Source: Leptospira limi
GTDB lineage: Bacteria; Spirochaetota; Leptospiria; Leptospirales; Leptospiraceae
Direction of reading: 5' to 3'
DNA: 64,000 nt
NCBI RefSeq assembly: GCF_026151395.1
Contig: NZ_JAMQPV010000001.1
Location: forward strand, 2,358,501-2,422,500
Shown: piece by piece, positions 8,327-17,771 of the stretch
How the letters are laid out: every line of letters begins with the position of its first letter
Position numbering within the stretch: the first letter of the stretch is position 1
Made by a program: the position numbers and the translations under genes
The notes under the pieces: model-generated
Database searches by the model: none
Told to the model about the DNA's origin: nothing
Seen by the model: only the letters and a program-made list of their open reading frames with translations

Positions 8327-9997
8327 TTAAAAGATTGATTCACTTTTCGGTGAAGTTTGGACAGATTGGAAAAACTGAACTTCGCCAGAAGATGTATCAT
8401 AAAATGCTGGGACAATTTTGTATTCACCTGCATCTACCTTCCGTTTTAAAAATTCACTAGAATCTAAAATTTCATCTATTGAATTAAGCACATTGGTTTT
8501 TACCACGTGATTAAAAATATGTTCGTTTCCTAAATTTGATTGTTTTGAGCTTGGATCTGACGTTCCTATGGCTTTTTCAATTTTGTTTGTGATACTTGCT
8601 ATGTTGCCATCTTTTAAAGCATAAATTGCACTGGAAACTGCACCACAATTGGAATGACCAAGTACGACGATGAGTTTGGTTCCAATTTTGGCACAAGACA
8701 ACTCTAAACTTCCGAGGATTTCTTGGTTTACGATATTTCCTGCAATCCGAATAGAAATGATATCACCAAGTCCTGAATCAAAAATAATTTCCGGGCTTGT
8801 TCTTGAGTCAATGCAGGAAAGGACAACTGCAATTGGATTTTGGCCAAAGGCAGTTGCGTTCACTTGGTGTTTAAAATACTTTTCAGACCATTTGCCTTTT
8901 ACAAATCGTTCGTTTCCTCGTTTTAAGAATTCGAGAATTTCATCAGGTGTTAACTTTTGTTGTGCTTCTCTGTCCAAGATGTTTACAAATTGCACTTGGT
9001 CACTTAATTCATAGTGGTCTTTCACACCAACTAAATTCAGTTGGATGTTTTTTTCTAAAGCAACTACGGACTTAAATTCTTCCAATACTTCTAAAATATC
9101 GTGATCAATAAAATTACAATTGGAGGCATCGACAATGAGTTTTGCATTCTCTGGTAATGACCAAAGAGTGTCTTTGATGGAGGCTTTGTTTAAAAAAGAA
9201 ACTTGATTGGGTAATTCGATGCGGATTGTTTCTCCGATATTTAAGTTTTCTGTTTCAACAGAAAATGGATTTTTGTAATTATTCTTTAAGATAAAAATAA
9301 AACTAATACAAAGTCCAATTAACACACCTGTTAATAAATCGGTAAAAATAATAGCAAGAATAGTTGTAATAAAGGGTAAAAATTGATAAAGTCCCTTTTT
9401 ATATAATGACTTATACACTGAAAAGTTTGTGAGTTTGAAACCGGTGACAATGAGTACAACTGCTAAAGAACAAAGCGGAATCATATTCAAAGAGGAACTT
9501 AAAAAAAGAATGCTCATCGCAAGCAAAACCCCATGAACCATTGTGGATAATTTTGATTCTGCTCCTGCATAAATGTTCACAGAACTTCTGACAATGACAG
9601 AAGTGATAGGAAGTCCGCCCATGAGCCCAGATAAACTATTCCCTACTCCTTGTGCCAATAATTCTCGGTTAGGTGATGAAAGCCTTTTGTGTGGGTCAAT
9701 GCGTTCGACAGCGTCTAAATTCAGTAATGTTTCCAATGTGGCGAATGTCGCAATGGTAAATGCAAAATGCCAAACTTCAGCTTGGCCAATCATCGAGAAA
9801 TTGGGAAACACAAAAATACTTTCCCAGTTGCTCACATTGGGAATTGTTACCAAGTGTTTCTCTGTCAGATAAAACTTTGGTATAAAGTTTTTAAAAATTT
9901 GGTTCCATAAAATTCCGATGAGAATCACTAAAATGGGAGATGGAATGTATCTAAGTACCTTCCATTTTAATTTATCATACACAATCATCAGTGACAT
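8327..9997 (-). CDS. SulP transporter C-terminal part, STAS and beta-carbonic anhydrase (3' fragment of a split gene)
   Basis: This open frame carries the second half of a SulP anion-transporter core (membrane helices up to about residue 230), a STAS domain (about 245-340) and a beta-class carbonic anhydrase (about 350-540). The carbonic anhydrase keeps its zinc ligands and dyad: CIDSR and HSNCGA. SulP-carbonic anhydrase fusions are known in bacteria and are thought to couple bicarbonate transport to CO2/bicarbonate conversion. It is in the same frame as the ORF at 10007-10522, and only a TAA at 10007-10009 and three further codons lie between the two. The ATG at 9997 has no visible ribosome-binding site, so independent translation is doubtful. 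Confidence 0.85.
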   Translation of the reverse strand: MSLMIVYDKLKWKVLRYIPSPILVILIGILWNQIFKNFIPKFYLTEKHLVTIPNVSNWESIFVFPNFSMIGQAEVWHFAFTIATFATLETLLNLDAVERIDPHKRLSSPNRELLAQGVGNSLSGLMGGLPITSVIVRSSVNIYAGAESKLSTMVHGVLLAMSILFLSSSLNMIPLCSLAVVLIVTGFKLTNFSVYKSLYKKGLYQFLPFITTILAIIFTDLLTGVLIGLCISFIFILKNNYKNPFSVETENLNIGETIRIELPNQVSFLNKASIKDTLWSLPENAKLIVDASNCNFIDHDILEVLEEFKSVVALEKNIQLNLVGVKDHYELSDQVQFVNILDREAQQKLTPDEILEFLKRGNERFVKGKWSEKYFKHQVNATAFGQNPIAVVLSCIDSRTSPEIIFDSGLGDIISIRIAGNIVNQEILGSLELSCAKIGTKLIVVLGHSNCGAVSSAIYALKDGNIASITNKIEKAIGTSDPSSKQSNLGNEHIFNHVVKTNVLNSIDEILDSSEFLKRKVDAGEYKIVPAFYDTSSGEVQFFQSVQTSPKSESIF

Positions 9998-10006
9998 AGA
10001 GATGGT

Positions 10007-10009
10007 TTA
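10007..10009 (-). other. In-frame TAA interrupting the SulP-carbonic anhydrase gene
   Basis: Reading through gives ...SWGAVII-stop-TISMSLMIVYDKL..., a continuous SulP membrane helix. A single T-to-A change in a TTA leucine codon would explain the stop. It could be a true nonsense mutation, a sequencing error or a readthrough site; sequence alone does not decide. Confidence 0.85.
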
Positions 10010-10522
10010 AATGATAACTGCTCCCCAAGAAAAATATTTGTGAATTTTGAAAAGTTCTGAAAATGTATTTTCCCCATCCCTTTGGAAAAAAATAAAATCT
10101 TCTTCTGGATTGATATCAAATCCGACTGAGTGTGGGATTTGTTTTAATATCAATATGATCCCTATGGATGCAAGTAATCCTTGGATTACATTGGAAGGAA
10201 CGTAGTTTGCGATAAAACCAAGTCTTAAAACACCAAGTCCTATTTGGATGAAACCAGCCAAAAATACGGATAATAAAAAGGTTTGGTAGTCACCTAATGC
10301 GGTTGTTGCGGCAAGGACTAACGTAACAAGGCCAGCAGCAGGACCACTCACACTTGTTCGAGAATGGCTAAGGTAACCAACTACAAACCCACCAATGATA
10401 CCAGAGATCACTCCCGATAATAATGGTGCACCACAAGCAAGTGCGACGCCTAAACAAAGAGGAAGAGCAACTAAAAATACAACGAGTCCAGAGGGAATGT
10501 CTTGTTTTAAATGGGAAAACAT
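10007..10522 (-). CDS. SulP-family anion transporter, N-terminal part (5' fragment of a split gene)
   Basis: The 171 residues begin with the characteristic SulP entry, SGLVVFLVALPLCLGVALA, followed by GGFVVGYLSHS and the SGPAAGL motif of the substrate-binding region. They cover about five membrane helices and stop inside the transporter core, which cannot function alone. The downstream ORF at 8327-9997 continues in the same frame with the rest of the transporter, a STAS domain and a carbonic anhydrase; together they would make about 730 residues. Start ATG at 10522. Confidence 0.85.
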   Translation of the reverse strand: MFSHLKQDIPSGLVVFLVALPLCLGVALACGAPLLSGVISGIIGGFVVGYLSHSRTSVSGPAAGLVTLVLAATTALGDYQTFLLSVFLAGFIQIGLGVLRLGFIANYVPSNVIQGLLASIGIILILKQIPHSVGFDINPEEDFIFFQRDGENTFSELFKIHKYFSWGAVII

Positions 10523-10633
10523 AATGGTCTAGAAACGGTATTTTCACTTGTATCCATTGTCAAGACGAATGGATGAAACCGGTCAATTCTTAAGTAACAA
10601 CTTGTTCGCTGATTTTGAGTCGATTTAAATTGT

Positions 10634-11149
10634 TTAAAGCCAAATTACGACATCATCTATGTCGTCTTCACTGATCACATGGCGTACTTTGTCTTCTGTT
10701 GTGAAAGAGATCGAATGGATAACAATCGAATCCCATAACTGGCTATAAACAAAGGGACCAACATGGCATTTATAAATTGTATCAGGCATAATGGTTTTGG
10801 GAATCAAACAAATTAACTCAGGAGTTTTCTGCTCATCAGGGATCAAAAATTGACGGTTTTGGTCACTCGCAAAAAATAGAATTTGAAATTTGTTGATCTT
10901 AATCTTTGTTAGGTTTTCTGTTTTGATAAAAAGCTGAAGTTCTTTTTTATCCCTATTATGCCTAGGTTGGATCGATACAAGGATGGGCAAACCGACTCCC
11001 TTTAGATACTCTTTCCTTGTATCTACGTTGGTTTTAACACGAGTGGGACCACATGTAACGAATACAAGGCATGTCACAAAAAAGGGCAAATACAAGCGGT
11101 TTCGAGTGAAAATTGAGGGAATGGTTTTTTTTCCTGGGAGGTTAAACAA
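10634..11149 (-). CDS. Putative lipoprotein, unknown function
   Basis: A 171-residue product with an extended basic N-terminus, a hydrophobic stretch LYLPFFVTCLVFVTC and a lipobox-like end at about Cys33, then a soluble domain that looks beta-rich. A later internal start would shorten the signal sequence, but none has a clear ribosome-binding site. Family not recognised. Its start faces the sdhC promoter region, so the 197 bases between should hold divergent promoters. Confidence 0.65.
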   Translation of the reverse strand: MFNLPGKKTIPSIFTRNRLYLPFFVTCLVFVTCGPTRVKTNVDTRKEYLKGVGLPILVSIQPRHNRDKKELQLFIKTENLTKIKINKFQILFFASDQNRQFLIPDEQKTPELICLIPKTIMPDTIYKCHVGPFVYSQLWDSIVIHSISFTTEDKVRHVISEDDIDDVVIWL

Positions 11150-11346
11150 TCTTTGTTTATCCTATTTTGCCGAAGAAGGAACTCAATCCCTTTTCGTACT
11201 ACATTCCCTTTCTCTTCTTTATTGAGAAACAAACTCAATATCTCATTTTGACCCTACCAAGATTTATGAATTTACGGAAAGTGGAATCTGTCTAATTCTG
11301 GACGTAATAGAAAAATTTACACCTATACTCTAACAGGAGCTCTTCA

Positions 11347-12036
11347 ATGACGTTGAGTCTAGACTTCTTTCGATCCTCAATTGGAAAGAAGATCATAATG
11401 GCCATTACCGGATTTATCTGGTTTGGATTCGTGATCCTTCACATGGTCGGAAACCTTCAAGTTTTCCAAGGACCAGAAAAATTAAACACCTATGCAAAGT
11501 TTCTTAAAGATTTAGGACCCCTTCTTTGGGTAGCGCGGATTGGACTCATCGTGGCTTTTTTTGGACACGTATGCACTGCCATCCTCCTAAAGCTTGAAAA
11601 CAGCTCTGCTAGACCCGTCTCTTACGCAAAGAATACAACCATCCAAGCATCGTTTGCATCTCGCACAATGGCTTACAGTGGATTATTACTTTTAACCTTT
11701 CTCATTTACCATTTAGCTCACTTTACTTTGGGTTATACCAACCCTGAGCACTACACTCACGAATACATTCTAAAGAATGGTGATGTAGTGCATGATGTGT
11801 ATGCTATGGTCATCCTTGGATTCCAAGACCCAACAATAGCAATCAGTTATATTGTGTTTATGGTTTTCCTTGCGTTACATTTTTCCCATGCATTGGGTTC
11901 CATGTTACAAACACTTGGGATTCTTGCCCCAAAACACAATCCCGCAATTCAAAAAATTTCCACAGGACTTGGACTCCTTGTTTTTGTTGGAAATTGTTCC
12001 ATGCCACTCTCGATTTTACTCGGGTATGTTCGCTAA
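11347..12036 (+). CDS. sdhC: Succinate dehydrogenase cytochrome b subunit
   Basis: Membrane anchor of complex II, carrying haem and passing electrons from succinate to quinone. The 229-residue product has five predicted membrane helices, matching the single-subunit b558 anchor of the Bacillus/Bacteroidetes type rather than the split SdhC/SdhD of proteobacteria; no sdhD follows. Histidines suited for haem ligation occur in helices 1, 2, 3 and 4 (for example ILHMVGN and IYHLAHF). AGGAG at 11335-11339 precedes the ATG. It is the first gene of sdhCAB, with the flavoprotein gene 18 bases downstream. Confidence 0.93.
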   Translation: MTLSLDFFRSSIGKKIIMAITGFIWFGFVILHMVGNLQVFQGPEKLNTYAKFLKDLGPLLWVARIGLIVAFFGHVCTAILLKLENSSARPVSYAKNTTIQASFASRTMAYSGLLLLTFLIYHLAHFTLGYTNPEHYTHEYILKNGDVVHDVYAMVILGFQDPTIAISYIVFMVFLALHFSHALGSMLQTLGILAPKHNPAIQKISTGLGLLVFVGNCSMPLSILLGYVR

Positions 12037-12054
12037 GGGGATTCAGGAGAGAAT

Positions 12055-13980
12055 ATGAAATTAGATTCAAAGATACCATCAGGCCCATTAGAACAAAAAT
12101 GGGACAAACACAAACAAGACATCAAATTAGTCAATCCAGCTAACAAACGTAAATACAAGGTGATCATCGTAGGAACTGGTCTTGCTGGTGCATCAGCTGC
12201 TGCAACGCTTTCCGAACTTGGTTACCAAGTATCTGTATTTTGTTTCCAAGATAGCCCGAGACGTGCACACTCCATCGCGGCGCAAGGTGGAATCAATGCT
12301 GCGAAAAACTACCAAAACGACGGTGACTCTGTTTACAGATTGTTTTATGACACTGTAAAAGGTGGGGACTTCCGTGCTAGAGAAGCTAACGTCTATCGTT
12401 TGGCACAAGTATCAACAAACATCATTGACCAATGTGTGGCTCAAGGTGTTCCGTTTGCTCGTGAATACGGTGGAACACTCGCCAACCGTTCGTTTGGTGG
12501 AGCTCAAGTTTCTCGTACGTTTTATGCAAAAGGCCAAACTGGCCAACAGTTACTCCTTGGTGCCTACTCTGCTCTAGAAAAACAAATCTCTCGTGGTGCA
12601 GTGAAAATGTATCCAAGAACAGAGATGTTAGAACTCGTGTTAGTTGATGGTCATGCAAAAGGAATCGTTGTTCGTGACTTAGTAACAGGTGAGATTTCTT
12701 CTCATGCAGGCGATGCCGTGATTTTGGCTTCCGGTGGTTACGGAAACGTATTTTACCTTTCTACCAATGCAAAAGGATCCAACGTAACAGCAACTTACCG
12801 TGCTTACAAAAAAGGGGCAGCGTTTGCAAACCCTTGTTACACACAAATCCACCCAACTTGTATCCCACAATCGGGAGACTACCAATCAAAACTCACTCTC
12901 ATGTCGGAATCACTTCGAAATGATGGACGAGTTTGGGTACCTAAGAAAAAAGATGACCTTCGCCCTCCTCACGAAATCCCAGAGGAAGAAAGAGATTATT
13001 ACCTAGAAAGAAAATATCCGTCCTACGGTAACCTTGCCCCACGTGATATTTCATCGCGTTCTGCAAAAGAAGCTTGTGACAACGGTCTTGGTGTAGGCCC
13101 AAAAGTTGGGGACAAACGCCTTGGTGTGTATTTGGATTTTTCTGATTCCATCAAACGATTGGGAGAAAATGTCGTTGCTGACCGTTACGACAACCTCTTC
13201 CAAATGTATGAGCGCATCACTGGGGAGAACCCATACAAAGTGCCAATGCGAATTTACCCTGCGGTTCACTATACTATGGGTGGTCTTTGGGTAGATTATA
13301 ACCTCATGTCCAATATCCCTGGTCTTCATGTCCTTGGGGAAGCAAACTTCTCTGACCATGGTGCCAACCGTTTAGGGGCATCGGCTCTCATGCAAGGTCT
13401 TGCTGATGGATACTTTGTGATTCCTTACACCATTGGTGATTATTTTGCCAAAGAAGGTGCTAAAAACATTTCCACAGACCGCCCTGAATTCAAAGAAGCC
13501 GAAGCTCGTGTTCGTGAGATGACTAACAAATTCCTTTCCATCAACGGGACTAAAACACCAGATGATTTCCATAGAGCACTTGGAAAAATCATGTGGGACC
13601 AATGTGGTATGGCAAGAAACGAAAAAGGCCTAAAAGATGCTTTGAAAAAAATCCCTGAACTCCGTGAGGAATTCTGGAAAAATGTAAAAGTAGCCGGTTC
13701 TGGTTCGGAACTCAACCAAGAACTAGAAAAAGCAGGTCGTGTTGCCGACTTCTTAGAATTTGGGGAACTCATGTGCCTTGATGCACTCACAAGAGAAGAA
13801 TCTTGTGGTGGTCACTTCCGCGAAGAACACCAAACAGAAGATGGCGAAGCAAAACGTAACGATGATAAATTCTGCCACGTATCCGCTTGGGAATACCAAG
13901 GAGAAGGAAAAACTCCAGTAGAACACCGAGAAAAACTCGAATACGAAAACATCCACTTAGCCGTAAGGAGCTACAAATAA
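12055..13980 (+). CDS. sdhA: Succinate dehydrogenase flavoprotein subunit
   Basis: Oxidises succinate to fumarate in the TCA cycle, with covalently bound FAD, on the cytoplasmic face of the inner membrane. The 641-residue product has the FAD loop [11 protein letters not shown] (about 40-50), the flavin-attachment histidine in [11 protein letters not shown] (His72), and the active-site segments [11 protein letters not shown] and HYTMGGLW. Length and sequence style match the SdhA that pairs with a b558 anchor. Its stop overlaps the sdhB start by one base (TAATG), giving translational coupling. Confidence 0.96.
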   Translation: MKLDSKIPSGPLEQKWDKHKQDIKLVNPANKRKYKVIIVGTGLAGASAAATLSELGYQVSVFCFQDSPRRAHSIAAQGGINAAKNYQNDGDSVYRLFYDTVKGGDFRAREANVYRLAQVSTNIIDQCVAQGVPFAREYGGTLANRSFGGAQVSRTFYAKGQTGQQLLLGAYSALEKQISRGAVKMYPRTEMLELVLVDGHAKGIVVRDLVTGEISSHAGDAVILASGGYGNVFYLSTNAKGSNVTATYRAYKKGAAFANPCYTQIHPTCIPQSGDYQSKLTLMSESLRNDGRVWVPKKKDDLRPPHEIPEEERDYYLERKYPSYGNLAPRDISSRSAKEACDNGLGVGPKVGDKRLGVYLDFSDSIKRLGENVVADRYDNLFQMYERITGENPYKVPMRIYPAVHYTMGGLWVDYNLMSNIPGLHVLGEANFSDHGANRLGASALMQGLADGYFVIPYTIGDYFAKEGAKNISTDRPEFKEAEARVREMTNKFLSINGTKTPDDFHRALGKIMWDQCGMARNEKGLKDALKKIPELREEFWKNVKVAGSGSELNQELEKAGRVADFLEFGELMCLDALTREESCGGHFREEHQTEDGEAKRNDDKFCHVSAWEYQGEGKTPVEHREKLEYENIHLAVRSYK

Positions 13981-14720
13981 TGGATAATATGAAGTTACAC
14001 CTTAAAGTTTGGAGACAAAAAGATAAAAACGATAAAGGTCGTATGGTCAGTTACGAGGCAAACAACGTAAATGAACATATGTCCTTTTTGGAAATGCTTG
14101 ATGTTGTGAACGACGGCCTCATCAAAAAAGGAGAAGACCCAATTGCTTTCGACCATGACTGTCGTGAAGGAATTTGTGGTTCTTGTTCTATGGTGATCAA
14201 CGGTGTTCCTCATGGTCCAGAAAAAGGAACCACTACTTGCCAATTGCACATGCGTAAGTTCAAAGATGGTGATACTGTTGTCATTGAACCATGGAGAGCA
14301 AAAGCATTCCCAGTGACAAAAGACCTAGTTGTGGACAGATCTGCTTTTGATCGTATCATCCAAGCGGGAGGTTACGTAAATGTAAACACTGGTGGAGCTC
14401 CTGATGGAAACGCACTTCCGATTCCGAAAGTGGATGCGGACCTTGCGATGGATGCTGCAACTTGTATTGGTTGCGGGGCATGTGTTGCTGCTTGTAAAAA
14501 TGCATCGGCAATGTTATTTGTTTCGGCGAAGGTTTCTCACCTAGCTCTTTTACCACAAGGTGTTGTGGAGAAAAAAGAAAGAGTTCGTAAAATGGTAAAT
14601 GCAATGGACAAAGAAGGATTTGGAAATTGTACAAACCAATACGAGTGTGAGGCTGCATGTCCGAAAGAGATTTCGGTCAATTTTATCACTCGTCTTAACA
14701 AGGAATACATTTCCAGCTAA
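13980..14720 (+). CDS. sdhB: Succinate dehydrogenase iron-sulphur subunit
   Basis: Carries electrons from the flavin to haem and quinone. The 246 residues show the [2Fe-2S] ligands CREGICGSC plus Cys87 (Cys61, 66, 69, 87), and the C-terminal cluster ligands [11 protein letters not shown] (Cys162-172) and the pair in [12 protein letters not shown]. The ATG at 13980 overlaps the sdhA stop (TAATG) and follows AAGGAG at 13964-13969; a longer frame open from 13887 lies inside sdhA and is not the real start. A strong terminator closes the operon 27 bases after the stop. Confidence 0.96.
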   Translation: MDNMKLHLKVWRQKDKNDKGRMVSYEANNVNEHMSFLEMLDVVNDGLIKKGEDPIAFDHDCREGICGSCSMVINGVPHGPEKGTTTCQLHMRKFKDGDTVVIEPWRAKAFPVTKDLVVDRSAFDRIIQAGGYVNVNTGGAPDGNALPIPKVDADLAMDAATCIGCGACVAACKNASAMLFVSAKVSHLALLPQGVVEKKERVRKMVNAMDKEGFGNCTNQYECEAACPKEISVNFITRLNKEYISS

Positions 14721-14747
14721 ACAGTTGGGATTGTATTCTTGAAGGAA

Positions 14748-14778
14748 AAAACCCGGAAATGAATCTCCGGGTTTTTTT
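14748..14778 (+). terminator. Bidirectional terminator after sdhCAB
   Basis: A 10-base stem, AAAACCCGGA (14748-14757) with TCCGGGTTTT (14766-14775), an eight-base loop and a T run on the plus side; the A run on the other side gives a T run for the minus strand too. It lies between the convergent genes sdhB and 14789-15622 and can serve both. Confidence 0.9.
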
Positions 14779-14788
14779 ATGCCAAAAT

Positions 14789-15622
14789 TTAAACTTTGAA
14801 GAGTTTGTTATTTGTTTTTTGGAATACTTTCATCGTTTCCAATTCTTTCGAAAACAATTTAAGGATATATTCTGCACGTTCTTTGTCTTCTCCTTGGAGA
14901 GAAGTGAGATATGTTGATGACTTTGTTTTGATGTCTTCAGCTACCACAAAATTACGTTGGATCAATGCTTGTTGTCCTTTTGTTAAGAACGCATAAAATT
15001 TTTCTAATGGATGTTTTGTTTCATCTTTCAGGATTTTTTCGAGTAAGGGCTCCACTAGTTGGTCGTTATTTGGATCCTCGTCCATTAAATACAAATTTGC
15101 TAAACTAAGTAGTTTACCCTCTTCCTTGTATTCAGTTTCCTTTTTAACCGAATATAAATCCTCAAAATAAACAAATCGATTGGATTTTACTTGGCAAATG
15201 GTCGCCAATTGTTTTTGGAAATCACTCGTATCAATTTTGTTAGTCTCTACGTTAAAATTGGTGACAACTAGGAAGAGTAAATCTCCTCCCTCTTTTTCGA
15301 CGTAACGAAATCCAATGATAAGCTCTGCATCCTTCTCAAACCCAGGTAAATAAATTTGATTCGGGTGTTCTTTGGACGCATGAGTGATCATAAAATCCAC
15401 CATGGATTCAATTTCACTGGGTGAAAAATCCAACTTCAAATGTCGGAAAATTCTCATTTCCAAAATATGACTTAGGTAATAAGGATTAGTTTCTGTTGGA
15501 AAAGGAACATTATTAACAGAAACCCGAAACCGAATGTCATAAGGAGGATTTGTTTCGGAAAAGATCGGAAGAGACAAAGTTAAGGATAAAAAAATAACCA
15601 GTAATACAAGATGTTGTTTCAT
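14789..15622 (-). CDS. Secreted protein of unknown function
   Basis: The 277-residue product has a clear signal peptide (MKQHLVLLVIFLSLTLSLPIFSE, cleavage probably after the SLPIFS segment), then a mixed soluble domain and a helical C-terminal half (from about residue 165) that looks like repeats of a TPR-like solenoid. No catalytic motif is visible. It lies 21 bases downstream of the glycosyltransferase gene on the same strand, so it may be the last gene of that unit, but a shared function cannot be claimed. Confidence 0.7.
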   Translation of the reverse strand: MKQHLVLLVIFLSLTLSLPIFSETNPPYDIRFRVSVNNVPFPTETNPYYLSHILEMRIFRHLKLDFSPSEIESMVDFMITHASKEHPNQIYLPGFEKDAELIIGFRYVEKEGGDLLFLVVTNFNVETNKIDTSDFQKQLATICQVKSNRFVYFEDLYSVKKETEYKEEGKLLSLANLYLMDEDPNNDQLVEPLLEKILKDETKHPLEKFYAFLTKGQQALIQRNFVVAEDIKTKSSTYLTSLQGEDKERAEYILKLFSKELETMKVFQKTNNKLFKV

Positions 15623-15643
15623 GGAGGCCTCAATTCGTATCGA

Positions 15644-16627
15644 TTAGAATAAGGAGTCATCTAACAAAGTCAACAAATCCTTTTTTGGAATGGGTTCGTC
15701 ATTCAAAAAGAGTGATTGGAAATGTGTTAAAAATTGCACCTCTTTCCCACGTTTTTTCCTTCCTTGGACTAAGGTTTCCATTCGTTCCAAGATTGCCTCT
15801 CTCAGTAAACTTCGTGAAATTCTCTGAAAACTCTGATCCTCATCAGAAAGATGTTTTTCGTCATGAATGGATTCCAGAGTAGAGATTTGTTCGTTTCTGA
15901 TTGATAACAAAGAATACAGCCGAAATCGTTCGATGGCTTGGAATTGATTGGAAAGTTGGTCTTCATGGCCTCCATACCGAACGAGTAGGTTTTCTTCCAA
16001 TAGGCCAATTGGATATTGTTTTAGGAGAATTCGATTCCATAAATCATAGTCCTCACAAGTTTTCATCTCCTCCCGAAAGTTTCCCACCATCTCCCAGGTT
16101 TTTTGATGAGCCATAAAACTAGAACAAGTGACCATACAAATTTCTAAGGATTCTTTTAAAAAATGTCCCGAAAGTTTTTGATACTTTCCTTTTGGTTCGA
16201 GGAGATTTCCTTTTTTATTCCAAACTTCCTTGGTTTGAGAAAACAGAATTTCTGGATGGTCGTTATGGAATTGGATTTGTTTGGTTAGTTTTTCTGGATA
16301 CCACTTGTCATCTGAATCCAACAAAGTGATCCACTCTCCCGCCGATTTCCCAATCCCAAAATTACGTGCATGGCTTACTCCCCTATGTTCTGTTTGGTGG
16401 ATCTGGATCGACTTACTGTAGCGACCAAAGGATTGGATTTGTCGTTTCCAACTGGGAAGATTCGCCAAAAGAAAAGACCAGGTATTATCCGTTGAGCCAT
16501 CATCGATGATATGGAGTTCCCAATGGGGATATGTTTGTGCTAAAACAGATTGGATGGCACGTTCTACCAGATGTTGTCTGTTATGCGTCGGTAATACGAT
16601 TGATATGAGTGGAGTTTTTGTGCTCAT
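15644..16627 (-). CDS. Family 2 glycosyltransferase
   Basis: A 327-residue GT-A-fold enzyme that would transfer a sugar from a nucleotide sugar to a surface polysaccharide or lipid acceptor. The N-terminus has the classic SIVLPTHNRQHLVERAI opening, IIDDGSTDNTW (about residues 40-50) and the metal-binding LLDSDDKW (about 108-115). No membrane helix is visible. The start overlaps the stop of the upstream PLP-fold gene by four bases (ATGA read on the minus strand), so the two are translationally coupled. The acceptor cannot be predicted. Confidence 0.88.
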   Translation of the reverse strand: MSTKTPLISIVLPTHNRQHLVERAIQSVLAQTYPHWELHIIDDGSTDNTWSFLLANLPSWKRQIQSFGRYSKSIQIHQTEHRGVSHARNFGIGKSAGEWITLLDSDDKWYPEKLTKQIQFHNDHPEILFSQTKEVWNKKGNLLEPKGKYQKLSGHFLKESLEICMVTCSSFMAHQKTWEMVGNFREEMKTCEDYDLWNRILLKQYPIGLLEENLLVRYGGHEDQLSNQFQAIERFRLYSLLSIRNEQISTLESIHDEKHLSDEDQSFQRISRSLLREAILERMETLVQGRKKRGKEVQFLTHFQSLFLNDEPIPKKDLLTLLDDSLF

Positions 16628-17658
16628 GATGGTCTCTGCCGCGAGAGTATTAAATCTAAGTGTTGGATTTGTCCTCCTTGGTGGAGGTAATACAAAGGAG
16701 GTTCTAGAGTTTTTTCTTTGGATGGTTTTTCCTTTGTCAAGATGTGGTGGACAGTTTTGGCACTATAAATGGGTTCCAATAGGACTTGGTTTTTTTTGTA
16801 ATATTCCTCGATCCAATTTTCTAAAAAAGGATTTTGTTTCCCAAACCGAATTGCCTTTTTCATTTGCCGTTTCGAGTTTTCGTTTAATCCATCGGTGGTT
16901 TCAGGTATCGAAGGATCATTACCTGCGATTTCAATCAGATTCTCCTTACTGATGGGGATTTGTTTTAATCCAAGATTTGTTTGTAATTTTTTTGTTTTGT
17001 CTAACCATGTTTTTTTGGATTCACCAACCATCACAGCTTGGACACAAATGGAAGATTCGTGGAAATGATCGTAAGCAGATAAAAAACTCACACCAGAACC
17101 TATTTCCATTTGTAGGATGGCATTTGTTGTTTGTGATGAGTTCGTTCTATTCCTCTCACCAAGGTCCATATGGATTTTTTTCTCCAGATCCTGCCAAAAT
17201 TGGGAGAGTCCAAGGATTTGGCCAGGGTGGACTCCAAATTCGGGTAAAGAAATTCCATCGAAGGATTGACTCCTTACTGTAAATGCCTCCAAGGCAAAGG
17301 ACCGATTCGCATAACATTGAAACCTGTGGGAGTGATTTCTCACCAAACGTTCGTTGTATGTTCTTAGATTCGGATTTTTTGTGTAAGCGATGGTTTCGAC
17401 AAAAAAACCAGAAATTCTCAAGATAGAAGTAAAACTTGCTAGGTAGTTTCCATGGATTGAACCCCAAAGGAGAATCCGTTTGGTTCCTTTTTTTTTGGCA
17501 TCACAGATAATGCCAAAAACCTTTCGCCATTTAGTCCCAAATCCAAATGGAAGTAGGTCGTCGCGGACCATAGTAAAATCTGCAAATTTGGTCAATTGAA
17601 TCGGAAGATCTAGATAACCATTGGGAAACATCGATTTTGAAAGGTTCTCTACTTCCAT
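16624..17658 (-). CDS. PLP-fold protein related to ACC deaminase / D-cysteine desulfhydrase
   Basis: The 344 residues follow the tryptophan-synthase-beta-like PLP fold: VRDDLLPFGFGTKWRK near the N-terminus, where Lys43 is the expected PLP lysine, and LLEPIYSAKTVHHIL near the C-terminus, matching the LDPVYTGKA-like region of the family. The loop that normally reads QSNH, with the catalytic serine, is HGNY here (residues 69-72), so Ser becomes Gly and His becomes Tyr. It is therefore unlikely to be a standard ACC deaminase or desulfhydrase. It is coupled by a four-base overlap to a glycosyltransferase, which may hint at an envelope role. Confidence 0.75.
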   Translation of the reverse strand: MEVENLSKSMFPNGYLDLPIQLTKFADFTMVRDDLLPFGFGTKWRKVFGIICDAKKKGTKRILLWGSIHGNYLASFTSILRISGFFVETIAYTKNPNLRTYNERLVRNHSHRFQCYANRSFALEAFTVRSQSFDGISLPEFGVHPGQILGLSQFWQDLEKKIHMDLGERNRTNSSQTTNAILQMEIGSGVSFLSAYDHFHESSICVQAVMVGESKKTWLDKTKKLQTNLGLKQIPISKENLIEIAGNDPSIPETTDGLNENSKRQMKKAIRFGKQNPFLENWIEEYYKKNQVLLEPIYSAKTVHHILTKEKPSKEKTLEPPLYYLHQGGQIQHLDLILSRQRPS

Positions 17659-17771
17659 ATAAAAATCAAAAAAGGTTCGTTAGGCGATAAAAAAGTTTTA
17701 CGAGTTTTTTCTTTGGAAGGAAACAAAAACTCTTTTTGTGCCTTAAAACGATATAGGCACAATTGAATTGT

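Noticed and set aside
12679..13602. Several minus-strand ORFs inside sdhA
   Set aside because: All are antisense to the strongly conserved flavoprotein gene and have no ribosome-binding site or recognisable pattern.
13887..13979. Longer N-terminus for sdhB
   Set aside because: The extra 31 residues are a shifted reading of the sdhA end; the family start at 13980 is preceded by AAGGAG and matches the usual length.
17738..17760. Hairpin GTGCCT/AGGCAC between lepA and the PLP-fold gene
   Set aside because: The stem is only six base pairs and no T run follows on either strand, so it is not a convincing terminator.
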